The notes below the pieces were generated by a model that saw nothing but the letters and a program-made list of their open reading frames with translations, searched no databases and was not told the origin of the DNA. Shown here in pieces: positions 52,719 to 59,759 of a stretch of DNA of 64,000 bases. Origin of the DNA: Candidatus Collinsella stercoripullorum (lineage in GTDB: Bacteria > Actinomycetota > Coriobacteriia > Coriobacteriales > Coriobacteriaceae); the NCBI GenBank assembly GCA_019117005.1, contig DXAO01000044.1:1-64000 (forward strand), written 5' to 3'. Made by a program: the position numbers and the translations under genes. Position 1 is the first letter of the stretch. The number at the start of each line of letters is the position of its first letter.

Positions 52719-53039
52719 ATGGAGTTCCTGAAGGTATCGAGCAAGTCATCGCCCGCATCCGTCGCCGGCGCCATCGCCGGCATGGTGAAGGACGGCGTCC
52801 CCGTCAACATGCAGTGCGTCGGCGCGGGGGCGGTCAACCAGGCCATCAAGGCCATCGCCATCGCCCGCGGCTTCCTCATCCCGACGGGCTTCGACATCTC
52901 CTGCGCGCCGGTGTTCTCCGACATCCTCATCAACGGGGAGTCCCGGACCGCCATCAGGCTCTCCGTGTACGTTCACAGCCTGTCCGCCGGCACCGGCGGG
53001 GCGTACGATGTAACCGATGACAACCTTCGAGTCGGGTAG
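52719..53039 (+). CDS. spoVS: SpoVS-family protein
   Basis: Small Alba-like protein. In Bacillus SpoVS affects sporulation, yet it is widespread in non-sporulating bacteria, so its basic role is probably nucleic-acid related. The 106-residue product has the whole conserved core: MEFLKVSSKSSPASVAGAIA, VNMQCVGAGAVNQAIKAIAI and RGFLIPTGFDISCAPVF. About 20 residues beyond the usual end (LSAGTGGAYDVTDDNLRVG) are extra. ATG 52719 follows CAGGAG. No sporulation genes are seen in the window. miaB starts three bases after it. Confidence 0.95.
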   Translation: MEFLKVSSKSSPASVAGAIAGMVKDGVPVNMQCVGAGAVNQAIKAIAIARGFLIPTGFDISCAPVFSDILINGESRTAIRLSVYVHSLSAGTGGAYDVTDDNLRVG

Positions 53040-53042
53040 GGT

Positions 53043-54401
53043 ATGCAAGCTTCCTCTCTTTCCGGTAAGACCTATTTCATCCGCACGTTCGGATGCCAGA
53101 TGAACCTCCATGATTCCGAGCGTGTCAGCGGCATGCTCGATTCCTGCGGCTGCCTCGAGGTGGCCGGTCCGGAGGATGCCGATATCGTCGTCTTCATGAC
53201 CTGCTGCGTCCGCGAGGCCGCGGATACGCGCCTGTACGGCCAGTGCTCCTCCTGCAAGAGCCTTCCGGCGCCCCCGGGCGGCAAGCGCGTCATCGCCGTG
53301 GGCGGATGCATCGCCCAGCGTGACGGCGCGGGCCTGCTGACCAACCTCGACAACGTCGACGTCATCTTCGGGACCCACTCCATCGCCCATGTCGCCGAGC
53401 TCATCGAGGAGGCGTTCGCCGACGGCGGCCGTCACGTGCGCTGCGAGGAGACCGATCTCGAGCCGGCCACGAGCATGCCGTGGCACCGCGCCGAGAACTA
53501 CCGCGCATGGGTGCCCATCATGACGGGCTGCAACAACTTCTGCAGCTACTGCATCGTCCCCTATGTCCGCGGCCGGGAGAAGAGCCGGCCGTTCGAGCAG
53601 ATCGTCGATGAGGTGCGCGGGCTCGTGCGCTCCGGCGTCCGCGAGATCACCCTGCTCGGGCAGAACGTCAACTCCTATGGGCGCGACCTGTTCGGCGAAC
53701 CCCGTTTCGCCGAGCTGCTCCGCCATGTGGGCGACACCGGTATCGAGCGCATCTTCTTCACCTCGTCGCATCCCAAGGACCTGCTCCCCGAGACGATCGA
53801 CGCCATGGCCGAGGTGCCCGCCGTCATGCCCCAGCTCCATCTCGCCGTCCAGTCCGGCTCCACGCGCATCCTCAAGCTCATGAACAGGAAGTACACGCGC
53901 GAGGCCTACCTCGACCTCATCGACCGCGTTCGCGACCGCATCCCCGACATCGCGCTGTCCACCGACATCATCGTCGGGTTCCCTGGTGAGACGGAGGAGG
54001 ATTTCGAGCAGACCCTCTCCCTGGCGGAGCAGGTCGGGTACGCTCAGGCGTTCACCTTCATCTACTCCAAACGCGACGGCACGCCCGCGGCGAAGATCGA
54101 CGACCCCACGCCGCGCGAGGTCATCCTCGAGCGATTCAACCGCCTGGTCAAGGTCATCGAGGACAGCGCGTTTGCGTATAACCAGGGGGCGCTCGGGCGC
54201 CGTGTGCCCGCGCTCATCGAGGGGACGTCCAAGAAGGACCCCTCGCGCCTGCTCGGCAAGAGCCCGTGGAACCAGACGGTCCACGCGCCGGTCCCCGACG
54301 GCATCGAGGCTGCGGATCTCGTCGGGAAGATCGTCGACGTCGACGTTGACGTCGCGCGGACCTGGTATCTCTCCGGTACGGTCGTCGGGTCGCCTCGATG
54401 A
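53043..54401 (+). CDS. miaB: tRNA i6A37 methylthiotransferase
   Basis: Radical SAM enzyme that converts i6A37 to ms2i6A37 in tRNAs reading UNN codons; it acts after MiaA. The 452-residue product has the UPF0004 domain (IRTFGCQMNLHDSERVSGML; MTCCVREAADTRLYGQ), the cluster motif IMTGCNNFCSYCIVPYVRG at about residues 159-177, ITLLGQNVNSYG and HLAVQSGSTRILKLMNRKYT, and a TRAM domain. In most MiaB the second N-terminal Cys lies in NTC; here it is MTCC. ATG 53043 follows GTCGGGTAGGGT. It overlaps miaA by four bases, so the two steps are made together. Confidence 0.95.
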   Translation: MQASSLSGKTYFIRTFGCQMNLHDSERVSGMLDSCGCLEVAGPEDADIVVFMTCCVREAADTRLYGQCSSCKSLPAPPGGKRVIAVGGCIAQRDGAGLLTNLDNVDVIFGTHSIAHVAELIEEAFADGGRHVRCEETDLEPATSMPWHRAENYRAWVPIMTGCNNFCSYCIVPYVRGREKSRPFEQIVDEVRGLVRSGVREITLLGQNVNSYGRDLFGEPRFAELLRHVGDTGIERIFFTSSHPKDLLPETIDAMAEVPAVMPQLHLAVQSGSTRILKLMNRKYTREAYLDLIDRVRDRIPDIALSTDIIVGFPGETEEDFEQTLSLAEQVGYAQAFTFIYSKRDGTPAAKIDDPTPREVILERFNRLVKVIEDSAFAYNQGALGRRVPALIEGTSKKDPSRLLGKSPWNQTVHAPVPDGIEAADLVGKIVDVDVDVARTWYLSGTVVGSPR

Positions 54402-55345
54402 CGGAGGACCTGCGTCGCGCTGCGACCTCGCCCGTCATCGCCGTCGTGGGGCCGACCGCGTCCGGTAAGAGCGCCGTCGCCGACCTGGTCGCCGAGGCCT
54501 TGGGCAGCGAGGTGGTCTCCGCCGACGCTATGCAGGTGTATCGCGGCATGGATATCGGAACGGCCAAGACGCCGGTCTCCGAGCGGCGCGTGCCTCTGCT
54601 CCTCGTGGATGTGGCGGATCCCACCGAACCGTATTCCGCCGCCCTCTACCAGCGTGACTCCCGGCGCGCGATCGACCGCCTGCGTGCGGAGGGCCGCGTC
54701 CCCGTCCTGTGCGGCGGCACCGGCCTCTACGTGCGGGCTGCCCTCGACGAGATGGAGTTTCCGCGCGGCGAGGTCGACGGGGCCGCGCGCCAGCGCTACC
54801 AGGACCTCGCCGGCAAGCTCGGTCCCGAGGGCGTCCATGCCCTGCTCGCCGAGCGCGATCCCGAGAGCGCGGCGCTCATCCACCCCCACAACGTGCGCAG
54901 GGTCGTGCGCGCGCTCGAGATGCTCGACGAGGGGGTCTCCTATGCCCGGCAGAGCGCGGGGTTCTCCGAGCCCAGGGAGCACTACCCCAGTCTGCAGTTC
55001 GCCCTCACGATGGATCGGGCGCGCCTGTACGCGCGCATCGACGCGCGGGTCGACGCCATGATGAGCGCCGGCCTGCTCGATGAGGTGCGGGGCCTGATGG
55101 ACGCCGGTGCCGCCGACGCCCTGACCTCCCGCCAGGCCATCGGCTACAAGGAGCTTATCGACGCGCTCGAGGGCCGGTGCACCATTGGGGAGGCGGTCGA
55201 TCTGATCAAGCTCAGGTCCCGTCGCTATGCCAAGCGGCAGCTCTCGTGGTTCAGGCGCGACCCCCGCATCACCTGGCTCGACATGGACGTCCTCGATGCC
55301 GACGGCGCCGCCCGCCTCATCGTCGACGCGCTCGATGGACGGTGA
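54398..55345 (+). CDS. miaA: tRNA dimethylallyltransferase
   Basis: Transfers a dimethylallyl group to A37 of tRNAs reading UNN codons, giving i6A, the substrate of MiaB. The 315-residue product has the P-loop VVGPTASGKSAVADLVAEAL (about residues 16-35), EVVSADAMQVYRGMDIGTAK, LCGGTGLYVRAALDEMEFP, HNVRRVVRALE and the C-terminal LKLRSRRYAKRQLSWFRRD-like segment (here KLRSRRYAKRQLSWFRRDPR). ATG 54398 overlaps the miaB stop as ATGA. hflX follows with almost no gap. Confidence 0.96.
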   Translation: MTEDLRRAATSPVIAVVGPTASGKSAVADLVAEALGSEVVSADAMQVYRGMDIGTAKTPVSERRVPLLLVDVADPTEPYSAALYQRDSRRAIDRLRAEGRVPVLCGGTGLYVRAALDEMEFPRGEVDGAARQRYQDLAGKLGPEGVHALLAERDPESAALIHPHNVRRVVRALEMLDEGVSYARQSAGFSEPREHYPSLQFALTMDRARLYARIDARVDAMMSAGLLDEVRGLMDAGAADALTSRQAIGYKELIDALEGRCTIGEAVDLIKLRSRRYAKRQLSWFRRDPRITWLDMDVLDADGAARLIVDALDGR

Positions 55346-55350
55346 TCCCC

Positions 55351-56637
55351 ATGCGCTTCTCCTTCCTCACCACCGAGGTGAAGCCCGAGCGCGCCGTCCT
55401 GGTCGGTGTCGAATGGCGCCAGAGCTCATGGCCGGTCGACCGCTCCCTCGATGAACTCGAGCGCCTCGCCGACACCGCCGGCGCCGTCGTGGTGGGCAGG
55501 CTCACCCAGCGGCTCGAGCGCCCCGTCCCCAAGTCGTTCATCGGCTCCGGCAAGGTCGAGGAGCTCAAGTCGCTCGTCGGCCGGCTCGAGGCGGACGTCG
55601 TCATCTTCGACGAGGACCTGACCCCCGCGCAGCAGTCCCATCTGGAGCGCGCGGTGGGGGAGCCCGTCAAGATCATCGATAGGACCGCGCTCATCCTCGA
55701 CATCTTCGGCCTCCACGCGAAGACGCGCGAGGGCAGGCTGCAGGTGCAGCTCGCGCAGCTCCAGTACCTGCTTCCCCGTCTGCGCGGCATGTGGTCGCAT
55801 CTCGCGAAGGAGCAGACGCGCGGCGGTATCGGCAGCAGGTTCGGTCAGGGCGAGAGCCAGCTCGAGGTCGACCGCCGCCTGATCCGCAACCGCATCTCCT
55901 CGCTGCGCCGTGAGCTCAAGGAGCTGGAGCGCCGTCGCGCCGTGCAGGCGAAGGGCCGCGTCGAGTCCGACGCCTTCCGCATCGCGCTCGCCGGGTACAC
56001 GAACGCGGGGAAATCCACGCTGCTGAACGCCCTGACGGGATCGGACGTGCTCTCCCAGGACAAGCTGTTCGCCACGCTCGACCCCACGACACGCGCCTAC
56101 ACGCTTCCGGGAGGGCGGATCGTCACCCTTACCGACACCGTCGGGTTCATCCAGAAGCTTCCCCACGGGCTGGTGGAGGCGTTCAAGTCGACGCTCTCCG
56201 AGGTTTTAGGGGCGGACCTGATCCTCAAGGTGATCGACGTATCCGACGAGGACCGCCACCGGCATGAGGAGGCGGTGGATCGTGTCCTCGATGAGATCGG
56301 CGCCGGCGAGCGCCCGTCGCTCACCGTCTACAACAAGATCGATCTGCTCGATCCCGAGGAGGTCGGGCTCCTGCGGGCCCGCATGCCCCGCGCGGTCTTC
56401 TTCTCCGCGCGCACCGGTGACGGGCTCGACCTCCTGCTCGACCGGCTGAGTGCCGAGGCGGCTGCGAACGATAGGCTGATCAGCGCCGACGTCCCGTATC
56501 GCGAGGGCGGCCTGCTGAAGCTCGTCCACGAGCAGGGACAGCTCATCTCCGAGGAGTATCTTGCCGACAGGGTGCGCATCGTGGCCAAGGTGCCCGCACG
56601 CATCGCCGGCAGATTGGAGCGGTTCCGCACCGAGTAG
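55351..56637 (+). CDS. hflX: ribosome-associated GTPase HflX
   Basis: GTPase that splits stalled or stressed ribosomes. The 428-residue product has the N-terminal HflX domain (VVVGRLTQRLERPVPKSFIG-SGKVEEL; VIFDEDLTPAQQSHLE; RTALILDIFGLHAKTREGRL), the linker motif RGGIGSRFGQGESQLEVDRR, then the G domain with G1 LAGYTNAGKSTLLNALTGSD near residue 214, G3 TDTVGFIQKLPHGLVEAFKS and G4 YNKIDLLD. ATG 55351 is chosen; GTG 55342 overlapping the miaA stop would add three residues. A G-rich stem (about 56664-56690) lies between it and the convergent gene but has no T-run. Confidence 0.95.
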   Translation: MRFSFLTTEVKPERAVLVGVEWRQSSWPVDRSLDELERLADTAGAVVVGRLTQRLERPVPKSFIGSGKVEELKSLVGRLEADVVIFDEDLTPAQQSHLERAVGEPVKIIDRTALILDIFGLHAKTREGRLQVQLAQLQYLLPRLRGMWSHLAKEQTRGGIGSRFGQGESQLEVDRRLIRNRISSLRRELKELERRRAVQAKGRVESDAFRIALAGYTNAGKSTLLNALTGSDVLSQDKLFATLDPTTRAYTLPGGRIVTLTDTVGFIQKLPHGLVEAFKSTLSEVLGADLILKVIDVSDEDRHRHEEAVDRVLDEIGAGERPSLTVYNKIDLLDPEEVGLLRARMPRAVFFSARTGDGLDLLLDRLSAEAAANDRLISADVPYREGGLLKLVHEQGQLISEEYLADRVRIVAKVPARIAGRLERFRTE

Positions 56638-56696
56638 CCTTCAAAGAGCCGCGGCGGGGATCCGGGTTACGACCGGGTCCCCCTGCGATTGAGCCT

Positions 56697-57431
56697 TTAG
56701 CCTGCCAGGAGGTCGAACAAGACGATGAGCAGAGGCTGATGGACCAGGTAGACGATGATGCTGTGCTTGCCGAGCGCGGTGAGCGGCGGGATGAGGTCCC
56801 GCTCCATCCATGCCGGATACCCGCTTGCGCGCAGCCGGCCGAAGAGGCGCGCCGCCATGGCCCCCGCCAGATAGAGGAAGGTGTAGGGGATCATGGGGTA
56901 GTAGTCCCCTGAGCTGAATCCGGGACCGGGGAACCCCAGCCAGGCCAGCCCCCCGAACGCATAGCGGGTTTGCGGCACCCCGAGGGTGAGGACGAAGGCG
57001 ATCAGGAAGACGGCGAGGCCCGCTGCCGGCGGCACGCGATCGAGCGCGGGCCGCGCCGTGGCGTAGAGCAGCGTGCTGGCGGCCATGCAGAACAGGATTC
57101 CGAAGGTGATCGCCGTATCGACCGAGGCGATGCTCGTGGCGGCCCAGACCGCGGCGGCCGCCGCGGCGTAGACGGCCCCCCTGCGGAGATTGCTGTGGGA
57201 GAAGCTCGTCATCCATCCTGCGAGCAGAAGGAAGACCCAGCTGATCGAGGCGCGCCAGATTGTTTGGAACAGGGTGCCCGCGAACCACGGCATATCGATC
57301 CCGTACAGGTAGGCGGCATCGTAGGCGGCATGGAAGCAGACCATGGAGACGATGGTGAAGCCGCGCAGGGTGTCGAAGAAGGCGATGCGCCCCTGTCTGC
57401 CTCCCTGCGCGGCGGGTGCGGACGGCTCCAT
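56697..57431 (-). CDS. DUF1624/HGSNAT-type membrane acyltransferase-like protein
   Basis: A 244-residue integral membrane protein with about seven hydrophobic helices. The start RIAFFDTLRGFTIVSMVCFH, then DMPWFAGTLFQTIWRASISW and the end LTALGKHSIIVYLVHQPLLI match the DUF1624 (heparan-alpha-glucosaminide N-acetyltransferase catalytic) family, distantly related to the acyltransferase-3 group; substrates in bacteria are mostly unknown. The ATG at 57431 follows the lexA stop with one base between, so it is probably cotranscribed with lexA and thus under SOS control; its own RBS is weak. A longer in-frame start lies inside lexA and is unlikely. Its only link to DNA damage is position. Confidence 0.8.
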   Translation of the reverse strand: MEPSAPAAQGGRQGRIAFFDTLRGFTIVSMVCFHAAYDAAYLYGIDMPWFAGTLFQTIWRASISWVFLLLAGWMTSFSHSNLRRGAVYAAAAAAVWAATSIASVDTAITFGILFCMAASTLLYATARPALDRVPPAAGLAVFLIAFVLTLGVPQTRYAFGGLAWLGFPGPGFSSGDYYPMIPYTFLYLAGAMAARLFGRLRASGYPAWMERDLIPPLTALGKHSIIVYLVHQPLLIVLFDLLAG

Positions 57432-57432
57432 G

Positions 57433-58071
57433 CTAGAAGCGGCGCAGCAGCGCCACGACCTTGCCGAGGATCGTGGGATTGGTGGCGAAGATGGGCTCCA
57501 TCGCGTCGTTCTCCGGCTGGAGGCGGACGCGACCGTGCTCCTTGTAGAACGTCTTGACCGTGGCCTCGCCATCGATCATGGCGACGACGATCTCCCCGTT
57601 CATGGCGCTCTTCTGCTCGCGGACCACGATGAAATCGCCGTTGTAGATGCCGACGTTCACCATGGAGTTGCCGTGGACCTCGAGGACGAACGAGCTGGAG
57701 TCGGTGACGATCTCGGTGGGGAGGGTGAAGGTGTCCTCGACGTTCTGCTCGGCGAGGATGGGCATGCCGGCGGCGACGCGCCCGACCAGGGGCAGGGACA
57801 CCGAACCGCGATCGGGCATGGCGCGGACCTCCACGGTCTTGACCGACGTCCCATCCTGCTCGAAGACCTCCAGCGCGCGGGGCTTCGTCTTATCCCGCTT
57901 GATGAGCCCGTGGTCCTCCAGCGCGGAGAGGTGCGCGTGGACGGTGGAGGGGGAGGACAGGCCCACGGCAGCCGCCATCTCGCGGACGCTCGGCGGGTAG
58001 CCCTTCTCCTGCTGATAGGCGCGGATGAAGTCGTAGATCTGCTGCTGCCGCTTGGTGATCTTGCGTGCCAT
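57433..58071 (-). CDS. lexA: SOS repressor LexA
   Basis: Repressor of DNA-damage genes that cleaves itself when RecA filaments form. The 212-residue product has the winged-helix DNA-binding domain (residues 1-65: ITKRQQQIYDFIRAYQQEKG, YPPSVREMAAAVGLSSPSTV), the cleavage site Ala101-Gly102 in GRVAAGMP, the catalytic Ser136 in EVHGNSMVNVGI and Lys173 in ATVKTF. ATG 58071 follows GAAGGGAGCGC; upstream in-frame codons cross the operator region and are not used. Its control region carries up to three SOS boxes shared with the divergent LysM gene. Confidence 0.97.
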   Translation of the reverse strand: MARKITKRQQQIYDFIRAYQQEKGYPPSVREMAAAVGLSSPSTVHAHLSALEDHGLIKRDKTKPRALEVFEQDGTSVKTVEVRAMPDRGSVSLPLVGRVAAGMPILAEQNVEDTFTLPTEIVTDSSSFVLEVHGNSMVNVGIYNGDFIVVREQKSAMNGEIVVAMIDGEATVKTFYKEHGRVRLQPENDAMEPIFATNPTILGKVVALLRRF

Positions 58072-58092
58072 GGCTGCGCTCCCTTCGAATAC

Positions 58093-58169
58093 CAAACAAA
58101 TGTTCCCTTTTTCCTTGACAGGAACAACTGTTCGAACATAATGATATACGAACACCCGTTCTTGCGCCA
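58093..58169. promoter_or_regulatory. bidirectional SOS control region (lexA / LysM gene)
   Basis: Three LexA-box-like sites: GAACAACTGTTC at 58122-58133, CGAACACCCGTTCT at 58149-58162, and a degenerate CAAACAAATGTTCC at 58093-58106. Rightward, TTGACA (58115-58120) and CATAAT (58137-58142) are 16 bases apart with the first box in the spacer. Leftward, TGGCGC (58169-58164) and TATCAT (58146-58141) are 17 bases apart with the second box in the spacer. Each promoter thus has its own operator, and lexA is autoregulated. Confidence 0.88.
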
Positions 58170-58232
58170 GTCGGTTTTTGTCCACGCGGGAAGGTATACC
58201 TACAGTCGTCAGTTCGACGAAGGGAGATACAG

Positions 58233-58649
58233 ATGAACGCATGCACCATGGTCGAGGGCAACCTCGCCGTCGCCGCCACCTACGAGCGCCCCCGGTTCCA
58301 TGTCGTCGACGGCGGCCTCGATGCCCGCCTCGCGCCCCGCCCCGTCGCCGTCCAGCCCTGCAGCACCGTGAGCCCCCGCACCGTCCTCGTGGCCTCCGCA
58401 TGCGTCCTCGCCGTCCTGGCGGTCCTCTTCGGGGGTCTCGCATCCCGCCAGGCGGCCTTCGACGCGGCGCTCACCTCCCAGAGCCGGATCGAGGTGGCCG
58501 TCGAGCGCGGGGACACCCTGTGGTCCATCGCCTCCGCCCATCCCATCGACGGCATGTCCCAGGTCGACACTGTCGAGGTGTTGAAGAGCTGGAACGGTCT
58601 CGAGCAGGCCTCCCTCCAGCCGGGGATGGTGCTCTCGGTCCCCGCGTAA
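58233..58649 (+). CDS. LysM protein, probable SOS cell-division inhibitor (YneA-like)
   Basis: A 138-residue single-pass membrane protein: N-terminal cytoplasmic tail, one helix at about 50-68 (VLVASACVLAVLAVLFGG), then a LysM domain at 86-137 (IEVAVERGDTLWSIASAHP... VEVLKSWNGLEQASLQPGM). In Bacillus, YneA has the same layout, is divergent from lexA, and blocks septation during DNA damage. Here the gene faces lexA and its promoter carries an SOS box. Position, regulation and architecture together support the same role, although sequence outside LysM is not conserved enough to prove it. ATG 58233 follows GAAGGGAG. nrdR follows 63 bases later. Confidence 0.85.
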   Translation: MNACTMVEGNLAVAATYERPRFHVVDGGLDARLAPRPVAVQPCSTVSPRTVLVASACVLAVLAVLFGGLASRQAAFDAALTSQSRIEVAVERGDTLWSIASAHPIDGMSQVDTVEVLKSWNGLEQASLQPGMVLSVPA

Positions 58650-58712
58650 GGTCGGGCTCCGCGCATGGTATCCTAGTCCGCAGCGAAGGGATGCCGACCT
58701 GAGGGGGTTGCC

Positions 58713-59156
58713 ATGCGCTGTCCCAAATGCGGCGGGGGCGATACCCGCGTGATCGATTCGCGGACCCAAGAGGTCACCAACGCCATCAAGCGCCGTCGCG
58801 AGTGCCGCGCCTGCGGGTACCGGTTCACCACGTTCGAGCGCTGCGAGGACCCGATCGAGGTCCTCAAGAGCGATGGGACGACCCAGCCGTTCGATCGCAA
58901 TAAGCTGCTGGTGGGCCTCATGCGCGCCACGTCCAAGCGCGATATCGACCTCTCGGTCCTCAACGGCCTCATCGACGATATCGAGCACGAGCTGCGCGGC
59001 AGGACCTTCACGGCCGTGACATCGCATGATATCGGCGACATGGTGCTCAAGCGGCTCGAGAAGATCGACAAGGTCGCCTACATCCGCTTCGCATCGGTGT
59101 ACCGGGATTTCAAGGACATCGAAGAATTCCTCGAAGAACTCGACAAGCTCAGGTGA
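58713..59156 (+). CDS. nrdR: transcriptional repressor NrdR
   Basis: Represses ribonucleotide reductase genes in response to ATP/dATP. The 147-residue product has the N-terminal zinc ribbon (MRCPKCGGGDTRVIDSR; RECRACGYRFTTFER) and an ATP-cone domain (VLKSDGTTQPFDRNKLLVGL). ATG 58713 follows GAGGGGGTTGCC. dut follows four bases later, so two genes of dNTP balance sit together, next to the SOS genes. No nrd genes are seen in the window. Confidence 0.96.
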   Translation: MRCPKCGGGDTRVIDSRTQEVTNAIKRRRECRACGYRFTTFERCEDPIEVLKSDGTTQPFDRNKLLVGLMRATSKRDIDLSVLNGLIDDIEHELRGRTFTAVTSHDIGDMVLKRLEKIDKVAYIRFASVYRDFKDIEEFLEELDKLR

Positions 59157-59160
59157 TGCA

Positions 59161-59604
59161 ATGACTGCGGTGAACGTCTCCATCAAACGCCTCGACCCCT
59201 CGGTCGAGCTCCCTCGCTACGCCTACGAGGGCGACGCCGGCCTCGACCTGCGCGCCAACGAGTCCGCCGACATCCCGCCCCATGGCCGCGCGCTCATCCC
59301 CACCGGTCTCGCCATCGCCATCCCGGATGGGTATGCGGGATTCGTTCAGCCCCGAAGCGGCATGGCTCTCAAGCGCGGGCTCTCCATAGCGAACACGCCT
59401 GGCCTGATCGACGCCCATTACCGTGGCGAGCTCAAGGTGATCGCCGTGAACCTCGACCCGCGGGAGACCGTCCATATCGAGCGCGGCGAGCGCATCGCCC
59501 AGCTCGTCATCCAGCAGGTGCCCACGGTCCATCTCGTCGAGGTCGACGAGCTCGACGAGACCGATCGGGGCGCGGGCGGCTTCGGCTCGAGCGGCGAGGC
59601 CTGA
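59161..59604 (+). CDS. dut: dUTP diphosphatase
   Basis: Hydrolyses dUTP to dUMP, keeping uracil out of DNA and supplying thymidylate synthesis. The 147-residue product has all five trimeric-dUTPase motifs: EGDAGLDLRA (1), PRSGMALKRG (2), GLIDAHYRGELKVIAVN (3), ERGERIAQLVIQQV (4) and RGAGGFGSSG (5). ATG 59161 starts four bases after nrdR; the frame is open upstream into nrdR but has no use. An intrinsic terminator follows. Confidence 0.97.
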   Translation: MTAVNVSIKRLDPSVELPRYAYEGDAGLDLRANESADIPPHGRALIPTGLAIAIPDGYAGFVQPRSGMALKRGLSIANTPGLIDAHYRGELKVIAVNLDPRETVHIERGERIAQLVIQQVPTVHLVEVDELDETDRGAGGFGSSGEA

Positions 59605-59671
59605 TCCGGAACATCCCGTTTCACCGAGATCCACGTGACGCCTCCGGCACCTGAACGCTCGGAGGTGTGCG

Positions 59672-59715
59672 AGGCCCCCATGCTCCGCGCCGCGCACGGG
59701 GCATGGGGGCCTTTC
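59672..59715 (+). terminator. intrinsic terminator after nrdR-dut
   Basis: AGGCCCCCATGC (59672-59683) pairs with GCATGGGGGCCT (59701-59712), 12 bp perfect, with a loop that adds further G-C pairs; TTT follows. It also separates dut from the convergent glycosyltransferase gene. Confidence 0.85.
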
Positions 59716-59759
59716 GTCCGACTACTTGAAGGCGAACCGAGCGTACCGGCGGTTCGCCA

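Noticed and set aside
52719-53039. Evidence for sporulation
   Set aside because: SpoVS alone is common in non-sporulating bacteria; no other sporulation gene is present in the window.
56664-56690. Intrinsic terminator between hflX and the convergent acyltransferase-like gene
   Set aside because: The stem (GGGGATCCGG/CCGGGTCCCC) is good, but no T-run follows on either strand, so I do not call it a terminator.
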